Shown in pieces: positions 6,426 through 12,859 of a stretch of DNA of 12,859 nucleotides. Location of the stretch: NCBI GenBank assembly GCA_947169455.1, contig CAMVPV010000005.1:1-12859 (forward strand), read 5' to 3'. The DNA is from an uncultured Clostridia bacterium (lineage in GTDB: Bacteria; Bacillota_A; Clostridia; Oscillospirales; Ruminococcaceae). Positions within the stretch are counted from its first letter, which is position 1. Each line of letters begins with the position of its first letter. Below the pieces are notes generated by a model, which ran no database searches, was not told the DNA's origin, and saw only the letters and a program-made list of their open reading frames with translations. The position numbers and the translations under genes were made by a program.

Positions 6426-8120
6426 TCATTCGGTGAAGCTGTGTGTACCGAGCCACTTTTCAGCGCTCTCGGCGATGCCCTTCATCGTTTCTTCATCGAA
6501 CGGCGACGGGAAACCTGCCGCTTCGATAAGCTCACTGTAAGTCTTTGTGCCGGCGCACTTCACCAGCTTCATATAGCGTTCCCATGCAGCGGAGTGATCC
6601 TCCTGCATGAGCGCCCAGAACTGGAGCGACGCTGTCTGTGCGAGACAGTAATCTATATAATAGAACGGGTTCTCATATATATGGAGCTGTTTCTGCCATG
6701 CTCTTCCCTCACCGTAGAACGGCGAGCCGTCGAGATCTATCCACGGCATATAGATGCCGGTCAGTCTTCTCCATTCGGCATGGCGCTCCTCCGGCGTGAG
6801 AGCGGGATTTTCATATACGATGTGCTGGAAGTGATCGACCATTGTGCCGTAGGGTATGAATTTTATCGCGCTGCTGAGGTGCTGGCAGCGGAACTTGTCT
6901 GCCTGTCCGCCGAAGAAATCCTCCGCCCACTTCCACGCGAAGAACTCCATTGACATGGAGTGTATCTCGCAGCTTTCCATTGTGGGGCTGCGGTTGTCGG
7001 ACGGGTAGATGTCACGCGCGGTATATCCCGCGAATGCGTGTCCCGCTTCGTGCGTGATGACCTCCACATCGCCCGCGGTGCCGTTGAAATTCGCAAAGAT
7101 GAATTCCGCCTTGTAATCGGGGATATCGGTGCAGTAGCCGCCCGCCGCCTTTCCGTCGCGGCTGAGGACGTCCATCAGCTCATTGTCATACATGAAATCT
7201 ATGAATTCCGCAGTTTCCGCCGAAAGCTCGTGGTAGAACTTCTTTCCCGCCGCGAGGATATCATCTGCGCTGCCTTTGGGGACTGCATTGCCGGAGCGCG
7301 CGAACAGAGGTGTATCGCAGTATTTCAGCGGATATGCGAGCCCTGTGCGCTCTGCCTGCGCCTTATATACCTTTTCGGCAGCGGGAACGATATACTTTAT
7401 CACAGATTCACGGAAACGTGCGACATCTTCCTTTGTATAATCATTGCGGTGCATACGGTCGTAGCCGAGCCCCACATAGTTTTCGTGTCCCATTTTCCTG
7501 CCCATTGCGGTGCGCAGAGCGGTCAGCTTGTCGTAAAGTGTGTCGAGTTCCTCTGCGTGCGAGCTGAAAAATCCGCTTTCCGCCTCCCATGCGCGGCGGC
7601 GGATATCGTCATCGGGGGACTGCTTGTAGGGTGTCAGCCGCGAGAGGGTCAGTGTCTCGCCCTCAAAGGGTATCTGTGCCGAAGCGATGAGCTTTTCATA
7701 TTCGGTGACAAGGCGGTTCTCCTCCTGCAGTTCGGGTATTATCACGGGCGAGAAAGAGCGCAGTGCGATGTCGATATTCCTGAACATGAGGCTGCCCCAC
7801 AGCTTTTCGAGATCGGCGCGGTACGGGCTTTCAGCGAGAGCCTTGTTCACGTTCTGGAAATATTCCTCCGCAACGGGGTTGTTCTCGTTGAAGAAGGCTA
7901 TCTCGTCATCGTAGAATTTATCGCGTGTATCTATCGTGTGGCGGATATTCGCAAGGGTGAACATGGTGGAGTAGCTGTCCGCTTCCTTTGCGAACTTGTC
8001 GTAAGCCGCCCGTGCAGCATCGGCATTTTCGGCATTTTTCAGCGCAGAAACGGTTTCCTCCGCGCATATGCGTGCCTTTTCGATATCGGGGCGGGTGTAG
8101 GTCATTTCAGAAAATTTCAT
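6426..8120 (-). CDS. pepF: M3-family oligoendopeptidase, PepF-like
   Basis: A cytoplasmic zinc metallopeptidase that cuts oligopeptides, in step with the dipeptidase encoded downstream. The 564-residue product carries the metal motif HEAGH at 357-361 (zinc ligands H357 and H361, catalytic E358) and the third ligand E385 in MESCEIHSMSMEF, the spacing expected for M3. The conserved late segment HIYENPFYYIDYCLAQ (about 480-495) supplies the His/Tyr residues that contact substrate in this family. No signal peptide is present. AAAGGA lies 8 nt from the ATG and overlaps the stop region of the preceding membrane-protein gene (4-nt gap), indicating one transcript with rel and its neighbours. The length and the HIYENPFYYIDY signature fit the PepF/M3B oligoendopeptidase branch better than thimet oligopeptidase; the symbol follows that branch. 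Confidence 0.9.
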   Translation of the reverse strand: MKFSEMTYTRPDIEKARICAEETVSALKNAENADAARAAYDKFAKEADSYSTMFTLANIRHTIDTRDKFYDDEIAFFNENNPVAEEYFQNVNKALAESPYRADLEKLWGSLMFRNIDIALRSFSPVIIPELQEENRLVTEYEKLIASAQIPFEGETLTLSRLTPYKQSPDDDIRRRAWEAESGFFSSHAEELDTLYDKLTALRTAMGRKMGHENYVGLGYDRMHRNDYTKEDVARFRESVIKYIVPAAEKVYKAQAERTGLAYPLKYCDTPLFARSGNAVPKGSADDILAAGKKFYHELSAETAEFIDFMYDNELMDVLSRDGKAAGGYCTDIPDYKAEFIFANFNGTAGDVEVITHEAGHAFAGYTARDIYPSDNRSPTMESCEIHSMSMEFFAWKWAEDFFGGQADKFRCQHLSSAIKFIPYGTMVDHFQHIVYENPALTPEERHAEWRRLTGIYMPWIDLDGSPFYGEGRAWQKQLHIYENPFYYIDYCLAQTASLQFWALMQEDHSAAWERYMKLVKCAGTKTYSELIEAAGFPSPFDEETMKGIAESAEKWLGTHSFTE

Positions 8121-8124
8121 ACTA

Positions 8125-8496
8125 TCATTCCTTTATATTGATTTTGTCCTGCTCACTGCCGGCTGTTTCCGGCGGTCGGGCAGATCTGATAAACTTTACC
8201 AACGATATCACAAATGCGATCATGCATGATGGGACAAACAGAACGAGGAATACCAGAAAAAGCAATCCGTACACAGACTGTGCGGCATATGTTTCTCCGT
8301 TTCCGAACCAGAGCATTATCTGTGAGCCGAACCAGCATATCACAAACGATATCAATAAAAGGACTAAGGTGCTCTTTATGAATTCTCCTGCGCTGTCACG
8401 ATCGCATAATGATATCCACAGCTTTATCCAAAGGATCAATATTGCAATTACTATGCCAAGAAAAAGAAGTTCTCCCGCAAAAGCAATAAGCTCCAT
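8125..8496 (-). CDS. Small membrane protein with three predicted helices, function unknown
   Basis: A 123-residue protein that I do not recognise. Hydrophobic segments at about 4-29, 43-64 and 74-103 suggest three transmembrane helices. The helix 1-2 connector (CDRDSAGEFIK) is charged, and a short hydrophilic tail follows (KFIRSARPPETAGSEQDKIN). Basic residues right after helix 3 (K101, R104, R107) favour a cytoplasmic C-terminus. AAGGA lies 9 nt from the ATG and overlaps the stop of the MBL hydrolase gene 12 nt upstream; the next gene begins 4 nt after its stop. The tight packing and good start signals say it is a real gene of the rel operon. Nothing in the sequence ties it to alarmone signalling or peptide breakdown. 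Confidence 0.75.
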   Translation of the reverse strand: MELIAFAGELLFLGIVIAILILWIKLWISLCDRDSAGEFIKSTLVLLLISFVICWFGSQIMLWFGNGETYAAQSVYGLLFLVFLVLFVPSCMIAFVISLVKFIRSARPPETAGSEQDKINIKE

Positions 8497-8508
8497 ATAA
8501 ACACATCC

Positions 8509-9132
8509 TTAACACAGATAGGGATTATTCTGCTTTTCATATCCGAGGGTGGTCATCAGCCCGTGCCCCGGGCATACATCGTAATTGTCGCAGTCTTTCA
8601 GTGCGGCGATGGCTTTCAGCGAACCGCGCAGCGTGCAGGTGCTGCCGTCCGGCATATCCGTCCTGCCGACGCCCTGCGCGAACAGCGTATCGCCCGAAAA
8701 TATCATGTTTTCCGCGATATACATCACACTGCCGGAGGTGTGTCCGGGGGTGCTCATCACCTTTATTCCGGTATCTCCGAGCATTACGGTATCATTGTTC
8801 GATACGGTCTTTGCGCCGTGATAGTATTTCACGGGCGGCAGTCCGAAAAATTCCGTAAGGTTCAGATGATCGTCGGTCAGCTTGGGAAGGTCGTTCTCGT
8901 GTATATACACCTCCGCGCCCGTTATCGCGGCGATATCCGCAAGCCCCATGATATGGTCACAGTGACCGTGCGTGAGGAGTATATATTTCAGCGTGAGCCC
9001 CTTTTCGGCGAGGGCATCTGTGATCTCCTCTGTATTTCCGGGGGCGTCGATGAGAGCAGCACTGTCCCCGGAGTATATTATAAAGCTGTTCGTCCCGAAC
9101 ATACCGAATGGCTTCAGGCGTATCATTTCCAT
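8509..9132 (-). CDS. MBL-fold metallo-hydrolase, glyoxalase II-like
   Basis: A 207-residue single-domain metallo-beta-lactamase-fold hydrolase of the hydroxyacylglutathione-hydrolase-like group common in clostridia. All metal-binding residues are present: H55-x-H57-x-D59-H60 in THGHCDHIMG, H131 in TPGHTSG, D148 in FSGDTLF and H190 in CPGHG. The VGRTDMP segment after D148 is typical of this subgroup. The C-terminal substrate domain of true glyoxalase II is missing, so the substrate is probably another thioester or small ester and cannot be assigned. Its ATG follows the rel stop codon directly with no spacer; AAAGGA lies 11 nt upstream inside rel, so translation is likely coupled. MBL hydrolases of this type are often found next to rel in Firmicutes. 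Confidence 0.88.
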   Translation of the reverse strand: MEMIRLKPFGMFGTNSFIIYSGDSAALIDAPGNTEEITDALAEKGLTLKYILLTHGHCDHIMGLADIAAITGAEVYIHENDLPKLTDDHLNLTEFFGLPPVKYYHGAKTVSNNDTVMLGDTGIKVMSTPGHTSGSVMYIAENMIFSGDTLFAQGVGRTDMPDGSTCTLRGSLKAIAALKDCDNYDVCPGHGLMTTLGYEKQNNPYLC

Positions 9133-11340
9133 TTACTTTACCGTCCTTTCCGCGCTTATCACGTCCTGCAATTTCTTTATGCGGGTTATGGCATTGTTGA
9201 GCTGCTGCACGCCCGCTATCATGCAGGTGACGATAAGGTCGCTGTTTCCGTTCTTGAGCTCGTGTGCGGTTATCTCGGTCACGGGTATGCGCATATCCGC
9301 GAGGATAGCGGAAACGTTCGCGAGCACGCCTATATTGTTGTAGGAGACTATATCTATCGCTGCGCGGTATATCGGGTGCTCCGGGTCGATGTTCTTCGGC
9401 AGGTCGCCCCATTCGGCATCTACCCAGCGTTCCGGTTCTGTGGTCGTTTCAAGCGAATGGATATAGTTCGCGCAGTCCTTCTTATGCACCGAGAAGCCGT
9501 GTCCCTTGGTGATGAAAGCAACTATCTCGTCGCCGGGCAGCGGATTGCAGCACTGCGACAGCTTCACGAGCATATTGTTCTCGCCGCCGACTATGACCGC
9601 ATCGCCCTTTGCGCGCTTCACCTGCGGAACGGCAGGCTCCTTTTCAGGAGTGGCGTATTTTGCGATGTAGCTGTCCTTCAGCCGCGTGAGTATCCTTGAC
9701 AGTATAACTCCGCCGTAGCCCACTGCCGCATAGAAATCATCGAGGGTCGTGCAGTTGTGACGCTTCATATCGTCCGAGAGGAATCCTTCGAGATCCTCGG
9801 GCGGCACTTCGATGCCGTTCCGTGCGAATTCGCGTTCGAGCTCGGCTTTTCCGTTTTCGATATTCTCCTCGCGGCGCTCCTTCTTGAACCATGAGCGTAT
9901 CTTTGATTTTGCCTCGTTGGTGCGGCATATCTTCAGCCAGGCGCGGTTTGGTCCGTGGTTCGGGTCGGATGAGGTGATTATCTCGACTATCTCGCCGGTG
10001 TTCAGTACTCTGTCCAGCGATACGAGCTTGCCATCGACCTTTGCGCCCTTCATCTTGTTGCCGACCTCGGTGTGTATCGCATACGCAAAATCTATCACGG
10101 TCGCGCCTATCGGCAGGGTTATCATATCGCCCTTGGGGGTGAAAGCAAAGGTATCTTCCGGTGCGAGGTCGCTCTTTATCGTGCGGACTATCTCCTCGAC
10201 GTCGTCCGTGTCCTGCTGCGCCTCGATTATCTGTCTTATCCATGCAAGGCGGTTTTCAAGGCGGTCCTTGCCCTTGATGCCCTCCTTGTACTTCCAGTGT
10301 GCGGCGATACCGTATTCAGCGGTATAATGCATATCCATCGTGCGTATCTGCACTTCAAAGGGTATGCCCTCGCGTCCTATCACGGTGGTATGCAGCGACT
10401 GGTACATATTCGCCTTCGGTGTTGCGATATAATCCTTGAAGCGGTTGGGTATCGGCTTGAACATATCGTGAATGATGCCGAGCGCGTTGTAACATTCGGT
10501 CACGTTATCGACGATTATCCTGACGGCGTATATGTCGTAGATCTCATCGATGCCCTTGCCCTGTATGAATGCCTTGCGGTATATGCCATATACCGACTTC
10601 ACACGTCCCATCAGCGTGGGCTTGCAGGAAAAATCGCTTTCCTCGAAGCGCTTCTGTATCTGTTCCTTTATGGATACTATGAACGCCTGACGCTCATCCG
10701 CACGTATGGTGAGCTGGTGCTCTATCTCGGAGTAGGCGTATGGGTCGAGGTAGCGGAACGCGAGGTCTTCTATCTCGTCCTGTATGGTCTTGATGCCGAG
10801 GCGGTGTGCTATCGGCGCGTAGATGTTCATCGTTTCGAGTGCGGTGTTGCGCTGCTTGTATGCGGGACGGTACTGGAGCGTGCGCATATTGTGCAGGCGG
10901 TCGCACAGCTTTATTATGATGACGCGGATATCCTGGCTCATCGCAAGGAGTATCTTGCGGACGTTCTCCGCCTGCTGCTCCTCCTTGGTGAAAAGGGGTA
11001 TCTTGCCGAGCTTTGTGACGCCGTCAACGAGCATGGCAACGTCCTGACCGAACAGCTTTTTCAGTTCTTCGAGGGTGACGTCGGTATCCTCGACAACATC
11101 GTGGAGCATTGCGGCGCAGATAGTATCGGTGTCCATCCCGAGTTCGAGCAGTATATAAGATACGGTTATCGGGTGGCTGATATAGGGCTCGCCGGACGAG
11201 CGCACCTGATTTGAATGTGCTTTCGCCGCAAATTCATAAGCGGAGATTATCTTGCTCAGGTCGTAGGATTTTTTCTCGTCGTCAAGGATCTTCTGTATCA
11301 AAGTATCGATGGTACAGCTTGTTTTTATCTCATTTTTCAT
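9133..11340 (-). CDS. rel: Bifunctional (p)ppGpp synthetase/hydrolase, RelA/SpoT family
   Basis: Makes and degrades the stringent-response alarmone (p)ppGpp. The 735-residue product shows the full long-RSH layout: HD hydrolase domain (about 35-190; H56, H80-D81 in LHDVVEDT, D147 in CDRLHN), synthetase domain (about 240-350; D269 in YDIYAVR, RFKDYIATPK at 300-309, E329 in EVQIRT), TGS (about 393-456), a helical part, a zinc-finger-like region (QCCNPLPGDE to VHKKDC, about 596-623) and a C-terminal ACT domain (about 660-733). The intact HD residues and the RFKD form of the RxKD loop indicate a two-way enzyme, not a synthesis-only RelA. AGGAGG lies 7 nt from the ATG. The MBL hydrolase gene abuts its stop. 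No separate promoter was identified; the spacer to the rhomboid gene is 67 nt and holds a hairpin. The dtd gene often found after rel in Bacillus is not here. Confidence 0.95.
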   Translation of the reverse strand: MKNEIKTSCTIDTLIQKILDDEKKSYDLSKIISAYEFAAKAHSNQVRSSGEPYISHPITVSYILLELGMDTDTICAAMLHDVVEDTDVTLEELKKLFGQDVAMLVDGVTKLGKIPLFTKEEQQAENVRKILLAMSQDIRVIIIKLCDRLHNMRTLQYRPAYKQRNTALETMNIYAPIAHRLGIKTIQDEIEDLAFRYLDPYAYSEIEHQLTIRADERQAFIVSIKEQIQKRFEESDFSCKPTLMGRVKSVYGIYRKAFIQGKGIDEIYDIYAVRIIVDNVTECYNALGIIHDMFKPIPNRFKDYIATPKANMYQSLHTTVIGREGIPFEVQIRTMDMHYTAEYGIAAHWKYKEGIKGKDRLENRLAWIRQIIEAQQDTDDVEEIVRTIKSDLAPEDTFAFTPKGDMITLPIGATVIDFAYAIHTEVGNKMKGAKVDGKLVSLDRVLNTGEIVEIITSSDPNHGPNRAWLKICRTNEAKSKIRSWFKKERREENIENGKAELEREFARNGIEVPPEDLEGFLSDDMKRHNCTTLDDFYAAVGYGGVILSRILTRLKDSYIAKYATPEKEPAVPQVKRAKGDAVIVGGENNMLVKLSQCCNPLPGDEIVAFITKGHGFSVHKKDCANYIHSLETTTEPERWVDAEWGDLPKNIDPEHPIYRAAIDIVSYNNIGVLANVSAILADMRIPVTEITAHELKNGNSDLIVTCMIAGVQQLNNAITRIKKLQDVISAERTVK

Positions 11341-11365
11341 TTTGTCTCCTCCTGTGCGTTACGGG

Positions 11366-11402
11366 ACAGACAAACGGCAGATATATACGTTCTGCCGTCT
11401 GT
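11366..11402 (-). terminator. Hairpin between the rhomboid gene and rel; weak terminator or attenuator
   Basis: In the minus-strand RNA, CGGCAGA pairs with TCTGCCG across a 9-nt loop (11375-11381 with 11391-11397) and is followed by TTTGTCTG. The outer ACAGA/TCTGT can extend the stem if a few bases bulge. It starts 6 nt after the rhomboid stop and ends about 25 nt before the rel ATG, so it could end most rhomboid transcripts or adjust how many reach rel. Confidence 0.55.
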
Positions 11403-11407
11403 AAAGA

Positions 11408-11986
11408 TCAGCTCTTTTTCAGTTTCTTCACAGCGAACAGTCTGCCTGCCGCGCCGCCGCATATACCGCCGATGATATGTGCGAGCTGTGAGATGTTGTC
11501 GGAAGCGAGCACGCCGCTGAGTATCTCTCCGCCTATGTAGAACACAGCCGCGAGAATGAAGGTGAGTGGTATGCGGTCGTCGTCGGCGTTGGCGAAGGAA
11601 CTCAGTATAATGAACATGAAGGCTATCCCGCTGGCGCCGAGAAGGGCGGTGGAGGGGAAGAATATCACGTTTATCAGTCCGGTGATGAATGCTGTCATCA
11701 GTATCAGCGTGAGCAGCAGATTGCTGCCGTACTTTTCTTCGAGCATGGGACCTATCAGCAGTATCAGCGTGAAATTGCCCACGAAATGGGATATATTCGC
11801 GTGACCGAGAACATGAGTGAACAGTCTGATATAGAACAGCGGGTTCAGCAGCGATGAGCGATAGACTGAGAACAGCAGCGGATTTGTCCTTCCGGCGGTG
11901 ATGTAATTGAGCAGCAGCGCCGCGAACGATACGAACGTAAAGGTCAGTACTACGGGGGAATTATAGCTTATTTTCAGTTTTTTCAC
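11408..11986 (-). CDS. Rhomboid-family intramembrane serine protease
   Basis: A 192-residue polytopic membrane protein with the rhomboid hallmarks. The catalytic serine is S119 in LLGASGIAF (GxSG), and the paired histidine is H170 in LAHIIGGICGG. An upstream HFVGN segment (H67, N71) matches the oxyanion-hole region of bacterial rhomboids. Hydrophobic stretches fit the six-helix core; no extra soluble domain is attached. Rhomboids cut other membrane proteins within or near the membrane; the substrate cannot be inferred here. The start is GTG at 11986, with AAAGGAG 10 nt upstream; no ATG fits as well. It is the first gene after a strong promoter and probably shares a transcript with rel, though the hairpin after it may limit readthrough. 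Confidence 0.9.
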   Translation of the reverse strand: MKKLKISYNSPVVLTFTFVSFAALLLNYITAGRTNPLLFSVYRSSLLNPLFYIRLFTHVLGHANISHFVGNFTLILLIGPMLEEKYGSNLLLTLILMTAFITGLINVIFFPSTALLGASGIAFMFIILSSFANADDDRIPLTFILAAVFYIGGEILSGVLASDNISQLAHIIGGICGGAAGRLFAVKKLKKS

Positions 11987-12041
11987 AGTTTTTCGGCTCC
12001 TTTGCGGTATTGTATTGCACTATGAATGAACATATATTTAT

Positions 12042-12070
12042 ATTATAAGCCATTTCCCGGAAAAAATCAA
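12042..12070 (-). promoter_or_regulatory. Promoter of the rhomboid-rel unit
   Basis: Minus-strand TTGATT (12065-12070) and TATAAT (12042-12047) are 17 bp apart, a strong sigma-A-type match. The predicted start near 12035 gives a leader of about 49 nt to the GTG. The spacer contains an 11-nt palindrome, TTTCC-G-GGAAA on the minus strand (12053-12063), which could be a binding site. Confidence 0.75.
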
Positions 12071-12143
12071 TAGTAAATATGTCATGTTTTACGGGCGGCA
12101 CTATCTGTCGGCGAACATATCCCATACAGGGGCAAAGCAACGC

Positions 12144-12169
12144 AAAAAGCCCGCGTGTGCGGGCTTTTT
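12144..12169 (-). terminator. Rho-independent terminator of the secreted-protein gene
   Basis: AAAAAGCCCGC (12144-12154), a 4-nt loop, and GCGGGCTTTTT (12159-12169) form a perfect 11-bp stem with a T run. It is 25 nt after the stop at 12195-12197. Being symmetrical it would also work on the plus strand, but no gene reads into it from that side. The stretch from here to the rhomboid promoter contains nothing else that I can identify. Confidence 0.9.
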
Positions 12170-12194
12170 GATGTAAAGTATGGAGAAAAACCTG

Positions 12195-12725
12195 TTACCA
12201 GGCGATGTTGTTGATGTTGTAGCCGAGGGTGTACCATGTATTGCCCTTGCCGCTGTAATAGATGTAGCCGTGCTCACTTCTGTAGTATATCTTTCTGCCG
12301 CAGCGGTCTGTGCCAACGTATTCTGTGAATGTGAAGCTCTGACCGAATGTCCTGCTGCTCGAATAGTAGCCTATATCGGAACGGTAGTAAATATTCCCGT
12401 AGAAGCTGTCGCAGCCTACATAAGTTTCCTTGTAGTTTTTAGTGTAGGTGGTGTATGTTGCTGTGCAGGCACCGCAGTCTGTGCGTCTGTAGAAGTTGTT
12501 GTAGAGGTCGGAATTATTGTAATTGTAGTTGTATGTTGAATTGTTGCTTGCTACATACCATGAACCGTCTGCACACTCTGCATACGAAATGCCGTCGTTC
12601 ACGCCGTCGTAAGCGTAGGAACCGTCTGCTCCGTAATACTCCGCTGCTCCTGCTGTTGTTGCGAGTGCTGCTGCTGCCATAACTGCTGCCATTGCCGATA
12701 CGATAACTTTCTTGAGATTTTTCAT
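12195..12725 (-). CDS. Small secreted Tyr-rich protein with three 34-residue repeats, function unknown
   Basis: The 176-residue product opens with a clear signal peptide (MKNLKK, an alanine-rich core, likely cleaved near TAGA-A at 27-28). The mature part is rich in Tyr, Asn, Gly and Ser and has five Cys (51, 84, 87, 105, 142). I see three degenerate tandem units of 34 residues at about 68-101, 102-135 and 136-169. The anchors FYRRT (78-82), IYYRS (112-116) and IYYRS (146-150) are exactly 34 apart, and YVG recurs at 102 and 136. I do not recognise the family. An exported, possibly disulfide-bonded cell-surface or extracellular protein is an inference from composition. The start is 12725, since the ATG at 12740 overlaps the GGAGG site 8 nt upstream of 12725. 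The gene has its own promoter and terminator. Confidence 0.8.
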   Translation of the reverse strand: MKNLKKVIVSAMAAVMAAAALATTAGAAEYYGADGSYAYDGVNDGISYAECADGSWYVASNNSTYNYNYNNSDLYNNFYRRTDCGACTATYTTYTKNYKETYVGCDSFYGNIYYRSDIGYYSSSRTFGQSFTFTEYVGTDRCGRKIYYRSEHGYIYYSGKGNTWYTLGYNINNIAW

Positions 12726-12733
12726 TTTGGTTT

Positions 12734-12738
12734 CCTCC
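12734..12738 (-). promoter_or_regulatory. Ribosome binding site of the secreted-protein gene
   Basis: GGAGG lies 8 nt from the ATG at 12723-12725. The other in-frame ATG (12738-12740) is part of this same site and so cannot use it, which settles the start and puts the signal peptide at the N-terminus. Confidence 0.8.
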
Positions 12739-12790
12739 ATATATTTAACTGATATTTTTTATCGGGTCGTTGTTTTTTCCCTGTGTCTGT

Positions 12791-12819
12791 ATAATACCTC
12801 ATATTTCCCGATAAATCAA
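12791..12819 (-). promoter_or_regulatory. Promoter of the secreted-protein gene
   Basis: Minus-strand TTGATT (12814-12819) and TATTAT (12791-12796) are 17 bp apart. The -35 hexamer is identical to that of the rhomboid promoter and both spacers contain CGGGAAAT. The predicted start near 12784 gives a leader of about 58 nt. Nothing further is recognisable between 12820 and the window end. Confidence 0.65.
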
Positions 12820-12859
12820 TAACCAATACACTCCGGAAATGATGCATAAACGGCACTGC

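Noticed and set aside
6960..8141. 393-codon open frame on the plus strand
   Set aside because: Antisense to the M3 peptidase gene, which has HEAGH and the third zinc ligand in place; no domain is visible in the antisense frame.
8563..9699. 378-codon open frame on the plus strand
   Set aside because: Runs antisense across two well-defined genes (MBL hydrolase and rel), which a real gene would be unlikely to do.
10072..11214. 380-codon open frame on the plus strand
   Set aside because: Antisense to rel; the product is low in recognisable motifs and rel is complete.

Overview
The window looks like chromosomal DNA from a spore-forming or spore-gene-carrying clostridium, most likely a Ruminococcus-like member of the Oscillospiraceae. 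This is inferred from strong AAGGAGG-type Shine-Dalgarno sites, the Gram-positive style of the two secreted proteins, the paired dipicolinate synthase genes, PepV/PepF-type peptidases, a bifunctional Rel protein, and moderately GC-rich coding sequence that still uses many ATA codons. No rRNA, tRNA, CRISPR array, insertion sequence, phage gene or origin was seen. Every convincing gene is on the minus strand, so transcription runs from high to low coordinates.

In transcription order: (1) 12819-12144, a single-gene unit for a small secreted Tyr/Asn/Cys-containing protein built of three degenerate 34-residue repeats, with its own promoter and a perfect hairpin terminator. (2) 12070-6426, a probable operon starting at a near-consensus promoter: rhomboid protease, an intergenic hairpin, the (p)ppGpp synthetase/hydrolase Rel, an MBL-fold hydrolase whose ATG directly follows the rel stop, a three-helix membrane protein, and an M3-family oligoendopeptidase. 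(3) 6190-3543, PepV-type dipeptidase and ThiI, 2 nt apart, closed by a hairpin terminator. (4) 3478-1189, a secreted YfbK-like von Willebrand factor A protein with an acidic linker, with its own promoter and terminator. (5) 1096-1, dpaA and the start of dpaB (cut by the window edge), making the spore-core compound dipicolinic acid, behind overlapping sigma-A-like and sigma-K-like promoter matches.

Most genes are housekeeping: alarmone control, peptide turnover, tRNA thiolation, sporulation. The less ordinary material is a palindromic repeat that recurs downstream of two unrelated genes with compensatory changes in its stem, a 44-bp tandem duplication next to one copy, the repeat-built secreted protein, and the vWA protein with a 33-residue acidic stretch. 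I did not find a clear defence, mobile or biosynthetic system.
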